IMG/VR virus record: IMGVR_UViG_3300021599_001018
Location: 1 to 64,000 of that record
Reading direction: 5' to 3' (one strand)
Length of the DNA: 64,000 bases
DNA from: a virus
The translations under genes and the position numbers were made by a program. The notes beneath the pieces are model-generated. The model made no database searches. It saw only the letters and a list, made by a program, of their open reading frames with translations, and was not told the origin of the DNA. Below, one piece after another: positions 24,956-34,200 of the stretch; within the stretch, counting starts at the first letter, position 1, and every line of letters begins with the position of its first letter.

Positions 24956-25960
24956 TTATGAAATAGTTAGTATATCACCAAGTCTAAAAGCCCCTGGCTG
25001 TGTTGATTTATATATTTTGTATGTTGTAGATACAGAACTACCATTAGTTATAGTATATGTTCCTATATTTGTAAATGCTGTTCTAACATCGCTCAATCCT
25101 TTAGAAATAGTTGTTAAATCAGCATAAGTAGATGGATATATAATGTAAGTATATTTGCTTGTATCAGCATTATCATTTGAGCAAACCGCTGTCCAACTAA
25201 CCGAGTCTGTTAATTCGGAATCAACCAATTCATTATAAACCGTTTGAGCAGTTGTATTATTCGTTACATCAGTTGTACTAGCTGCTAATACATTTCTGAA
25301 TTTGAACGCATAGTTTAATACCAAAGGTGTAATGTTTTTAGTATTATCTGGTGTTCTTGCATTAACCGTAAATGTTATGTTACCAACTGTGTTTCGTGAT
25401 GGTGTTACCGAACCTATTATAGATGTTTTTGTTGCAGATAATGTTCCTATACTATCTGTACGATTAGTACCATTTGTTGCTCCACTCATAGTTACAGATG
25501 CGTTGATAGCATATGCGCTATTTGAATCGGTTGTAGAATTTAATTCATATGTATTAAAACTAAAAGATGAGCCAACTTCTCTATCTGTACTTGATATATT
25601 AGTTAATCCATTTTTAAGAATTAGATTACTCATCGATGATGAAACATATGGTGCTAGTAAATCTTGCCACAATGTTGTAAAATCTGTTCCTGAGCCAAAT
25701 GTTTGGCCGGATTCAATACCACCAACTGTTCCAGTGGCTGTTATTCCAGAACCAAGAGCGCCAGATCCTGTTAAATTATTAGCGAATACATTTCCATTAA
25801 GAATTATATCTCCATTTATAGATTTATTTAATGGTAATAATGTAATTATAGAAGATCCACTACCTATTTGTACAGCATTTATACCCCCATTTAAGTAAAA
25901 TTCGCCATCGGCCAAACTTATAACGCTTGAACCACGCCTAATTTCTAAAATACCTGCCAT
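24956..25960 (-). CDS. fibre-locus structural protein
   Basis: The 334-residue protein opens with MAGILEIRRGSSVISLADGE and ITLLPLNKSINGDIILNGN, a beta module typical of T4-like marine phage structural proteins. The remainder is Thr/Ser/Asn-rich beta sequence ending TQPGAFRLGDILTIS. It ends one base before the 1303-residue fibre gene starts and may link fibre and baseplate. Exact role unknown. Confidence 0.65.
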   Translation of the reverse strand: MAGILEIRRGSSVISLADGEFYLNGGINAVQIGSGSSIITLLPLNKSINGDIILNGNVFANNLTGSGALGSGITATGTVGGIESGQTFGSGTDFTTLWQDLLAPYVSSSMSNLILKNGLTNISSTDREVGSSFSFNTYELNSTTDSNSAYAINASVTMSGATNGTNRTDSIGTLSATKTSIIGSVTPSRNTVGNITFTVNARTPDNTKNITPLVLNYAFKFRNVLAASTTDVTNNTTAQTVYNELVDSELTDSVSWTAVCSNDNADTSKYTYIIYPSTYADLTTISKGLSDVRTAFTNIGTYTITNGSSVSTTYKIYKSTQPGAFRLGDILTIS

Positions 25961-25970
25961 TATTGATTAT

Positions 25971-25999
25971 TGGTTTCATATAAATATAAAAGGAAACCA
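25971..25999 (-). other. hairpin framing a promoter octamer
   Basis: TGGTTTC (25971-25977) is complementary to GAAACCA (25993-25999). The 15-base loop contains the whole ATATTTAT octamer (25980-25987). No T-run follows on the minus strand, so it does not look like a terminator. Confidence 0.4.
25980..25987 (-). promoter_or_regulatory. putative late promoter octamer ATATTTAT
   Basis: It lies 19 bases upstream of the ATG at 25960, within the loop of a 7-bp inverted repeat. Confidence 0.6.
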
Positions 26000-26018
26000 A
26001 TTTAATAACAATAGGGTA

Positions 26019-27740
26019 TTAGTCGTTTATTATTTTCTTCTTATTTCCATCCATATCTTTGAATATCTCCTGATACGGTTTTCTTGGTTTGTATTTTACA
26101 GAATCCTCTTTTTGTTTAAGAGTTTTAATTCCGAGTGGGTCTCTACCAAGTGGATGGTCATCTTTGCCATATCTTACGGGGTCTTTTGGGCGTCCTACTT
26201 TACCTTCCTCTTCCAATTCTTCTTTTATTTTTTGGATTTCTTCTTCTACATTAGTTGGTTGTTCGGGTTGTTGTGCCGGGTCTACACCTTGCGTTTCTAT
26301 TGATTGAAGTCGGAATGCCTGCTTTGTATCTTCTAATATAGCAAGTGTTTGTTCATCTTGCTCATCTTTTGCCATTCCAAGAATTGCTTCATACATCCAT
26401 TCTTTTGATAACATTTTAGTTCTTTGCATTGATTCAATCAAAGATATTTTAGATGTATATAGTTCAACCTTCTCTTGTTCATATATTTTAGATGGTAGAG
26501 TCAGTTCAAGACTGAAATCGGTTAAACGGTCATCATTTATTCCCTGTGAATATAAGTGAACAATTGCTATTTTTGTTAGCTCAGAAATAATTACCCTTTG
26601 TACTCTTTCAATAGTTTTTGCAAAACGAGAATCAAGAGCCGCAAGAGTTGCTTTACCATTTGTATCTTCGGAATATCCTAACCATGCTTTTGGCATTTTA
26701 AGTGATGCCATTAATTTGTTTTTAAGGTAATCAATATCCTCAATCATTGTATATTCCATACCTTTTAGTGTATCAATAGCTGTACCATTATCCGAGCCAC
26801 GAACAGGCATATAATAGTCTTCCATTAAATTTTGGATATTATATTTTAAGTTGTAATCGCCCGTTCTCTCATCAACAAATGGAGTCTTTTTAGAATTATT
26901 TATGATTTTTTGCATGTAGTTATCCACTTCGTTTGGTGGTATATTACCTACATCTATTTTGAATATACGCTTTTCAGGTGCTCTAATTATTCTATGAATT
27001 AACATAGCATCTTCCATTAGAGATAATTGCTTCCAAATACGACGTCCACCCTCAATCATTGATTTTCCATATGGTAGAAAGTTTGAATCATTATTTAATC
27101 TGAAGTGTGCAACCTCAAAATTTTCAAATTCTTTTTTAGAACTCATACCATAAGCTCCCAATGGATTTTGGTATGGAGCATATACAAATTTTACTCTTTG
27201 TGGGTTTTCAGGGTCAAAATTTTCTACACGGGTTACTTCATATGGTGAGTATGGAAATACATTAACTATACCAGTATTTTCTGCTATTTCTAATTGTAAA
27301 AATAAATCACCATATTTAACAAGATTTCTTGTCCAAGGCCAAAGATTAAATTCTACATTAAGAATATCGTAAAAAAGATTTTCAAGTATTTGTTTTACAT
27401 TATCATCTGGGTGATGAATTTTTAATACATTACCAAATTCATTTCTTGCGGTAGTTTCATCAGCGTAAATATCCAAAGCAGAACTAATAATTGGGTCCTG
27501 ATCCATTGAATCGTAATCACGGAAAAGGTCTATACGAACTTGCTGATATGCCAATGAGGAGTCGATTTGACCCGAAGCATAGTTAGTAACCTTTAATTTC
27601 ATAAACCTGTCTACCAGGTTTGTTGTCATATTTTGATATTCATCGGTATCAATTATCTTCGTACCTTTACTCGTCTTACGGACTATTGTATTGGTTGAAA
27701 ATAATTTTTGTAACCTACTAAAAAATGTTTTATCTGCCAT
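26019..27740 (-). CDS. 20: portal protein, T4 gp20-like
   Basis: The 573-residue protein has the gp20 arrangement: the N-terminal DYDSMDQDPIISSALDIYADE block, the wing segments (WPWTRNLVKYGDLFLQL, YSPYEVTRVE), and the stem/clip region with APEKRIFKIDVGN and LGYSEDTNGKATLA. Twelve copies form the DNA entry vertex that docks the terminase. The C-terminal 80 residues are charged and poorly structured (GRPKDPVRYGKDDHPLG). Its place three genes after the terminase follows the usual packaging cluster. No promoter octamer was seen just upstream. Confidence 0.93.
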   Translation of the reverse strand: MADKTFFSRLQKLFSTNTIVRKTSKGTKIIDTDEYQNMTTNLVDRFMKLKVTNYASGQIDSSLAYQQVRIDLFRDYDSMDQDPIISSALDIYADETTARNEFGNVLKIHHPDDNVKQILENLFYDILNVEFNLWPWTRNLVKYGDLFLQLEIAENTGIVNVFPYSPYEVTRVENFDPENPQRVKFVYAPYQNPLGAYGMSSKKEFENFEVAHFRLNNDSNFLPYGKSMIEGGRRIWKQLSLMEDAMLIHRIIRAPEKRIFKIDVGNIPPNEVDNYMQKIINNSKKTPFVDERTGDYNLKYNIQNLMEDYYMPVRGSDNGTAIDTLKGMEYTMIEDIDYLKNKLMASLKMPKAWLGYSEDTNGKATLAALDSRFAKTIERVQRVIISELTKIAIVHLYSQGINDDRLTDFSLELTLPSKIYEQEKVELYTSKISLIESMQRTKMLSKEWMYEAILGMAKDEQDEQTLAILEDTKQAFRLQSIETQGVDPAQQPEQPTNVEEEIQKIKEELEEEGKVGRPKDPVRYGKDDHPLGRDPLGIKTLKQKEDSVKYKPRKPYQEIFKDMDGNKKKIIND

Positions 27741-27788
27741 TTGAAAATTTTAACTACTAATATATGTATAATTTTTGGAATCGCCAAA

Positions 27789-28367
27789 TTACCATTTACG
27801 GCAAGACCAATAGCGAGCTTTCCAACGTGGTCCGGGACTATCACAATTATGTCTAGCTCTAAATGATTTACGTCTTTCTGGATTTGATTTTTTAATTCTC
27901 ATATTAGGGTCACCAAAATTAACCTTAACCACATTACCCTTATCGTTACGAACATACACTTTGAATTTCTTAACATCGCCTTGCATTGGTTTACCTAACT
28001 TTACAGTACGTCCCTGATACTCTGCTTCTAACAAACACGGGCAAGTTGCTTCGGAAAGTAATTGATTATACTCTCTCATAAACTTTATAAAATCCTTTTC
28101 CTCTTCTATGGTTTCAACATCATATTCATCTATTTCTTCTTCCTCATTCATTTCTCTATATCCCATAGATGTACTTTGATATCGTGGTGGTTCTGCTTCC
28201 CAACAATTTCCGTTTTCATCGCAATTTAGTTCTTGCGTTTCTTCTTTTACAGGTACGCAGTTTGGTACTTCTTTACCATTTTTATTTTTTGTTCCTACTT
28301 GCTCATATCCTTTCCAACAAGGATTTTCTAATTCTTTTATTATTTCGTTTAGTGTACTTATTTTCAT
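27789..28367 (-). CDS. conserved phage protein with Cys/Trp-rich ends
   Basis: The 192-residue protein has an N-terminal (L/I)-x-E leader (TLNEIIKELE), then ENPCWKGYEQVGTKNKNGK and PNCVP. An acidic middle follows, then a basic C-terminal domain (KFKVYVRNDKGNVVKVNFG, KSFRARHNCDSPGPRWKAR, YWSCRKW). The Cys and His in the two ends could bind zinc. These two modules occur in proteins of other large T4-like phages near portal and terminase genes, with no known function. A virion or prohead role is likely. Confidence 0.7.
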   Translation of the reverse strand: MKISTLNEIIKELENPCWKGYEQVGTKNKNGKEVPNCVPVKEETQELNCDENGNCWEAEPPRYQSTSMGYREMNEEEEIDEYDVETIEEEKDFIKFMREYNQLLSEATCPCLLEAEYQGRTVKLGKPMQGDVKKFKVYVRNDKGNVVKVNFGDPNMRIKKSNPERRKSFRARHNCDSPGPRWKARYWSCRKW

Positions 28368-28386
28368 ATGTTAAAGGTTTCAATCT

Positions 28387-28394
28387 ATAAATAT
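28387..28394 (-). promoter_or_regulatory. putative late promoter octamer ATATTTAT
   Basis: It lies 19 bases upstream of the ATG at 28367, in the short gap after the terminase stop. Confidence 0.6.
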
Positions 28395-28401
28395 AAATAA
28401 A

Positions 28402-30303
28402 TTAGCGAAGTAACCAAGTTAAATTTTCTTTTTCTTTATTACCTATATCCATTTCATATGGATTTTGTTTCATACTATTTATTGTATATACTCCGTTGTA
28501 ATTACTTATTTGAGTTGAATTTAACATACTCTTTGTCAAATCAATTCCCTCTTGTTTTAATCGTAATGCTGTGTTTCTTACCCAAAGTCCAATTCCCATA
28601 GACATTGTAAGGTCATCGTTATATCCTTTCATAGCTTCTGCTCTTCCACCATTCCAAATAAATGTAAATAGTTCATCTATTAAACGAACAGAACGAATTA
28701 GAATATCTTTGTTTTGAATATACGAATCAAGCGATGAGATAATAAGCGGACGTGTTTTTGCAGTAGTTGAAAAACCAGCCACCATTTGCCTTTCTTCTCT
28801 ATAATATCTATTCGTCATTTGCCTCTCAACATCTATATATTTAAGGTCATTACTCATATAAAATAGGTTTGCATATCCTCTATCTATTACCTGTTGAATA
28901 CATGCCCAACCCACATTTGCGTTTTCAATTACAAGTAGTGCGTTATTATATTCGGTTGCTAAACTTACTAAAAAATTTCCAAAATCTTTTGTTTCTATTT
29001 TCCCACGATATTCTGCTACTTGAGAACAATCTTCAATATCAATTACTTGAGCTGCCGAATAATCTGAACTATCGCCACGCGCAACGTCGGCTACTACCAT
29101 ATATTGACGGTTGTAATTAGGGTGTTCCCATATCCAAAGGTTTCCATCAAATCCACGTTTTTGAATAGGGTCTACTACATATGTATCTTTGTACCACATA
29201 AGTAATTGTGGGTCTATTACAGTATCACCAGAACTTACAAAGTCGCAATCACATTCTTGTGCTGCTCCTTTAATTCCTAAAATACGAGTCTGCTCATCTC
29301 TCCAATCTTGATTTCTTTCAGGATGAACTGTCCAGTGTAATCTTATATTATGAAATCCGTTTGCTCCACTTTCACCATCTACCCACATTTTATGAAACCA
29401 GTTACCGACACCGTTTGGTGTAGATAGGACAATTGCGGCACCACCCGTAGATAGTGTTGATTGTGCTGATAACCATATTTCATCAATATCACGAATAAAT
29501 GCCGCCTCATCCACAACAAGTAGTGATAGGGCTTCCGAACGTCCGGCATCAGGCGAAGATGCTATTGCTTTACATTGAGAACCATTTTTAAGTTTGAGTG
29601 ATAGTTTATTATCTTCAACTGAACTATTACCACCATCTCTTAACCAAACTGGTAATAGGTCATGCATAACACGGACTTTCTCAACCAAGTTTTTTGCTAC
29701 CGTTACTTTTGTTGCAATAACAAGTGCATTAAAGTCCTGATTAAACAACATTTTCCAAAGAATATATCCTGCGGAAAGTGTTGAAAGACCTAACTGGCGA
29801 GATTTTAGAATAATGTTAAACCTATTATCTTTGAAATCGGTTAAACATTCCTCTTGAAATGGATATAAATGAAATGGAATTTTACCTCGTGTCGGATGTT
29901 GTATAACGCAGTATTTTTTCATAAAGTAAATTGGGTCTTGCCCACATTTACGATACTCTTCTGCTATAACTAAAATTTTGTTTTTCTTTTCAATTTTGTT
30001 TGTATAACTTTGTAAAGTTCCAAATTTTTCACGTTCAATCTTAATTATAGAATTAAAGTTTTCTTCTTTTTGCTTATAAGTTCCTATAATGGAGTCTTGA
30101 ATATATGTTTTGCGAATAGTAGAATCTAATTGCTGTTCTGTTAATTTTAATAATGCTTTTGCCGAATCCCCACTTAATAAATCCTTTGTTATCAATCTTA
30201 CAATCGGAACCGGAAAACATTTATTTGTTGGGATAGTATCTTTCTGTGAAAAAGCTATCAAGCTGACGAACATCAAAATTGTCAACATTATTGATTTTTT
30301 CAT
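28402..30303 (-). CDS. 17: fusion of spanin-like secreted protein and large terminase (gp17)
   Basis: Residues 1-110 are not terminase: they have a Sec signal peptide (LTILMFVSLIAFSQ), then KCFPVPIVRLITKDLLSGDS and a long coiled coil (KTYIQDSIIGTYKQKEEN), the make-up of Bacteroidota-phage spanin partners. Without a stop the frame continues into a complete terminase: VIAEEYRKCGQDPIYF, Walker A KSRQLGLST (168-175), Walker B LLVVDEAAF (Asp265, Glu266), coupling motif LSTPNG, and the RNase H-type nuclease (VADVARGDSSD with Asp406, LLVIENAN with Glu460, YNDDLTMS). No ATG, GTG or TTG lies between residue 12 and Met128, and Met128 would cut into the conserved start. The first 83 bases overlap the i-spanin gene. 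An A-rich run at 29972-29990 marks the junction. Confidence 0.85.
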   Translation of the reverse strand: MKKSIMLTILMFVSLIAFSQKDTIPTNKCFPVPIVRLITKDLLSGDSAKALLKLTEQQLDSTIRKTYIQDSIIGTYKQKEENFNSIIKIEREKFGTLQSYTNKIEKKNKILVIAEEYRKCGQDPIYFMKKYCVIQHPTRGKIPFHLYPFQEECLTDFKDNRFNIILKSRQLGLSTLSAGYILWKMLFNQDFNALVIATKVTVAKNLVEKVRVMHDLLPVWLRDGGNSSVEDNKLSLKLKNGSQCKAIASSPDAGRSEALSLLVVDEAAFIRDIDEIWLSAQSTLSTGGAAIVLSTPNGVGNWFHKMWVDGESGANGFHNIRLHWTVHPERNQDWRDEQTRILGIKGAAQECDCDFVSSGDTVIDPQLLMWYKDTYVVDPIQKRGFDGNLWIWEHPNYNRQYMVVADVARGDSSDYSAAQVIDIEDCSQVAEYRGKIETKDFGNFLVSLATEYNNALLVIENANVGWACIQQVIDRGYANLFYMSNDLKYIDVERQMTNRYYREERQMVAGFSTTAKTRPLIISSLDSYIQNKDILIRSVRLIDELFTFIWNGGRAEAMKGYNDDLTMSMGIGLWVRNTALRLKQEGIDLTKSMLNSTQISNYNGVYTINSMKQNPYEMDIGNKEKENLTWLLR

Positions 30304-30565
30304 GGTATATTTCTTTTATTGTTATTTTTTCATTTTTAATCCTGTCTATACTTTTGTCGATTTCAGTAATTTGAGTATTATATATTACTAATTGACTATC
30401 TAATTTATGGTTTATAGTTTCCAAAGAATCTACATGATTGTTTAGTGAATCAATCTTATTATAAGTTTGTTCTGCTAACTTTGAGCTTGGTATTAGTATA
30501 AAAAACATACAATACAAAATTATCAATAAGACCCCAATAGTTACTATATCTTTTGCGTACTTCAT
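30221..30565 (-). CDS. i-spanin (Rz-like)
   Basis: The 114-residue protein has one N-terminal membrane helix (VTIGVLLIILYCMFFILI) and a long periplasmic coiled coil (IDSLNNHVDSLETINHKLDS), ending RQLDSFFTERY, a C-terminal pattern I associate with Rz-like spanins of Bacteroidota phages. i-spanins span the periplasm with a second subunit to fuse inner and outer membranes at lysis. Its 3' end overlaps the spanin-like start of the next reading frame by 83 bases in a different frame, as Rz/Rz1 genes do. Topology and overlap support the call; no experimental homologue is cited. Confidence 0.72.
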   Translation of the reverse strand: MKYAKDIVTIGVLLIILYCMFFILIPSSKLAEQTYNKIDSLNNHVDSLETINHKLDSQLVIYNTQITEIDKSIDRIKNEKITIKEIYHEKINNVDNFDVRQLDSFFTERYYPNK

Positions 30566-30566
30566 A

Positions 30567-31232
30567 TTATTTAATTAGTTCTGGGTGATTTAGTTCTATA
30601 AATTTTTCTTCAAGCAATCTTATTCTTTCCAATAGTAATTCTATTGCCGTTTGTGCCCCATCAATATCTGTAAGTATATCTTTTTTTACCTGCTCAACAT
30701 CAATATCCCATTTCCATTGGCTTATTGTGCCATCCTCATTAACCATATCTATTTGAGTTTTGATACCTGCTAATGCTTCTTCGTATTTTACTTTTAGGTC
30801 ACGAACCGTTGCTAATTTATTTTTACTTATTTTGTAATCTTCATAATAAGGATAAGTACCATCGGCTCTTAACTTTGCTTCATATTCGTTTAAGCAATCT
30901 ATACAAAATCCGGTTTTAGCACAAAGTTTTTTATCGGTTCTAGTATATTCTATAGTCTTACATTCGGGGTTTGTACAAGTCGTAAGTTTTTTTAGATATT
31001 CTCTAACATCATCGAATTGTGTAACGGATGCTACATATCCCTCTTTTTGTTCCCACTCTTTACCATCTTTATCGGTCCATCTATCGCCAACTTTTCTTTT
31101 TTCTTTTACTTCACCTTCATATCCAAAAACTCTTTGTGTATTATCCTCTCTACCGAATACGGTATCAATGATAACCTTACGAGATTTGTGCATTCCTTTG
31201 GATTTCTCATCCCAATTTTTTCTTTTTGCCAT
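30567..31232 (-). CDS. Cys4 zinc-finger protein beside the terminase, candidate small terminase
   Basis: The 221-residue protein has a basic N-terminus, a beta region (VGDRWTDKDGKEWEQKEGY), a probable zinc ribbon (TCTNPECKT about residues 85-92, KLCAKTGFCIDC about 102-113), and a C-terminal helical part with coiled coil ending KFIELNHPELIK. Similar proteins stand next to the large terminase in marine T4-like phages. DNA-binding finger, oligomerising coil and position make it a candidate small terminase subunit, though it lacks clear similarity to T4 gp16. Confidence 0.6.
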   Translation of the reverse strand: MAKRKNWDEKSKGMHKSRKVIIDTVFGREDNTQRVFGYEGEVKEKRKVGDRWTDKDGKEWEQKEGYVASVTQFDDVREYLKKLTTCTNPECKTIEYTRTDKKLCAKTGFCIDCLNEYEAKLRADGTYPYYEDYKISKNKLATVRDLKVKYEEALAGIKTQIDMVNEDGTISQWKWDIDVEQVKKDILTDIDGAQTAIELLLERIRLLEEKFIELNHPELIK

Positions 31233-31268
31233 AGTATAAGTTTATAACTGTTTAGTATATATATAGAA

Positions 31269-34200
31269 TTATTCGTAGAAAATTCCAAGTATCTGATTTA
31301 GAGGTGCGAATGTGCCTGTAAGTTTAAATTCAAGAACATCAGCACCAACTCCTAAAAAGATTTCTTCAAATGGTTTTACATTATCTTTTTGTTGTTTTAT
31401 TACATTTACTTTATCATTATCATCTGCCCACTTTTTTAATTCAGGGTTTGATATGGTGTTAATCTTAAATGATTTATCACCAAATGCCCAACGTCTAACT
31501 AAAGCCTCTTTTGTTATTTTATCAACTTTAACCGGTGCTTTAGTATCTATGAAATTTTCCCACCAACTTTGATGATATACTGAAACGGTATCACTATCAG
31601 ATAAACCAAACTTGCTTTGTAATTTAGATAGTTTAGAAAGATATTTGCCCTTTTTAGAACTTAACTCTTTACTTTTTGGAATTTCAGTTACGGGTGGTCC
31701 TTGAATTGTATATTTTGATTGAACATCTGCATTTACTTGCTTAATCATTCCGGCTAAGGTTCTAGCTGCCGTTTGGTCAGCTGCTATTGCTTTACCCGTT
31801 TCATCATAGCAAGTCGTATTATGGAATATAAGTAACGATTGACCATACGGAATTACATTTACAGATGTAGGCCATATAACTTCAAGGTTCATAAAACATT
31901 TACCATTTTGGAATATTTTTTCTTTTTGTTTTTCGGATAATCCACCGATTGCTACTGTCAAATCACGCATTGCGAAATTGTATGCATCGGTAAGTCCGCC
32001 TCTATTTGCGAATTTAGTTGCAACATCTTCTATTCCCATTGCGCTTGCTCCGGCATTTGCAAGATGTCCTTTGTTACGAGCTGCAATCAATCTTCCATTT
32101 TTCCAGCTTATTGCCAATGCCTGCCCATCCGTTTTCTCTCTAACTATACCAAGTTCACCATCTAATGCTTTACCAATAATATCTTTAAGGTCGCCAAAAG
32201 TTAAATTCATATCATCGAATGGATGCGACATGTGTCCATATGCACCACCTTCCATAATTAGTTGCTTTGTTTCCTCCATATTTTCTTTTATCATATTCGG
32301 CGCAGTATAATTGAATATATTAACTTGCGTACCGACTGCTGGGGGCGGTTTATATGCTTGTGGACGTGAATTAAATGGGTACATTTCCCATTTAATTTTT
32401 TTATCAATCTCATATTCAATACCTTTAACAGGATGAATCCATCTTTTACCTGGTCCGTTTTCTTCAGAAGGGTTTCTTGATGGCATTACGACACCATTCT
32501 TTTTTTGTGGATAATGATCTGATGTGTGGCTGTGTACTGTGAATCCTACTATTTCTGCGTGCGTTTTTGCCCTATCATCAAATCTTTCCCATTTATCCGT
32601 ATATGGTGAACGAAAACTTTGGTCATTTTGCATACTACCCACTATATAGTTTCCTTCGTTTATAGTACGAAATGTAGTTGCTTGCTTACCATTTATAGTT
32701 GGCATTCCATGTTTATCACTACCTATATCCTTTACCGTTACACGTTTGTTTTTGAACTTACCCATTAGAACTTCATCGCCTGGATTTACTGGAACATTTA
32801 TATCTTCTGCCGTTTCATCATCTACCCAAGGGCCTGCGTTTGGTCCTACCCAACCACCCGCTTCGGAATGTTCATTGAATGGGCTTATTTTCAATTCATC
32901 TTCTAATTCTTTAATCTCATCATAATCAAGCTCCATTAGGGCTTTAACTATTTCTTTTGATTTTGCGAATTTGTTACCGGTAACTACATATGCTATTTTT
33001 TGTTTTTCTTTTGCACTCCCATCTCTCCAATACTGAAATATATTTTTGAAATGAATATCATTTCTACTCATTTCGTTTATTATTTTGGTTTTTTCAGGGT
33101 TTTTGGTGAATTTAGTCGGCTCACCGGTCATTCTAGGTACATTTTTAGTAACATACTTAACGATAATTTGGTTAGCATCATCATCTCCTAAAATTTGGTC
33201 CGCTTCGGGAAACTCTAATTGAATATATCCCCCATTATGAAACCAATGGTCTGAAAGATTAACACCATCATTTGCGCCCAATTTTCTTTTTGCGCCTTTT
33301 GGTAAATATGCACCATCTGGTCTATCACTATCGGAAACGGATAATCTACTCACCTCTGATATTATTGCTCCTTCTGCGTAAATTTGTTTATTCTTTTTAC
33401 CATAATCACGAAGTAATATACCGGCAACTGCGTTAGCTTGGTTTTCAACGGGTGAGCCAGTTTTACCGGCCTCAGCTGAGTTTCCTACTAATCCCATTTC
33501 ATCTTGCTTTCTATGTACTAACTCATGTGCTATTGTACGGCAAATATCAGCAGTCATTCGTTTAGGAACAACAACCACTATATCCTTTGTTTCAGGACTA
33601 TATCCACCAAGAGATGAATTTTGTTCAGCATATTGTCTTCCTAATAATAATTTTACTTTTGGTTTATTTTTTAGTTTAAGTCTTTCCGTTGAATACTTTA
33701 CAAAATCTGCTATGTTTTCAACTTTTGATTTTGATATAGCTTCTTCTTTTAATAAATCAGAAGCGTTAGAAGTTGCTTTTAATTTTGGTTCTTCTTTTTT
33801 GTATCTTTTTATAGCATCAATTATTTGTTTATCGGATAACTTATAATTTTTAATAGTCTCAATAGTTTTTGCTATATAATTTTGCATAAACTTTTTACTA
33901 TCAATTTTATCATTTCCGGTTATTTCAAATATACCAGCTGCTCCCAGTGCAATTCCACCAGCAGAGGCTTGTAATCCGCTAGCTCCTAAACTTTCAAACG
34001 CGGAATGTTTTACTATATCTTTTGCAAGATAACTGCCAAAATGTCCTCCTCCAAATTTATAAGCAATTTTTGCTCCAGCTCCTTTTAATACACCACCAAC
34101 TCCAGCGCCTTTAGCTGCTGCGGAAGCTCCACCCATTATACCACCTGTTACTGCGATTGAACCAACTAACAGTGCCGTTTCTTTTGCTAATCCAACTAAT

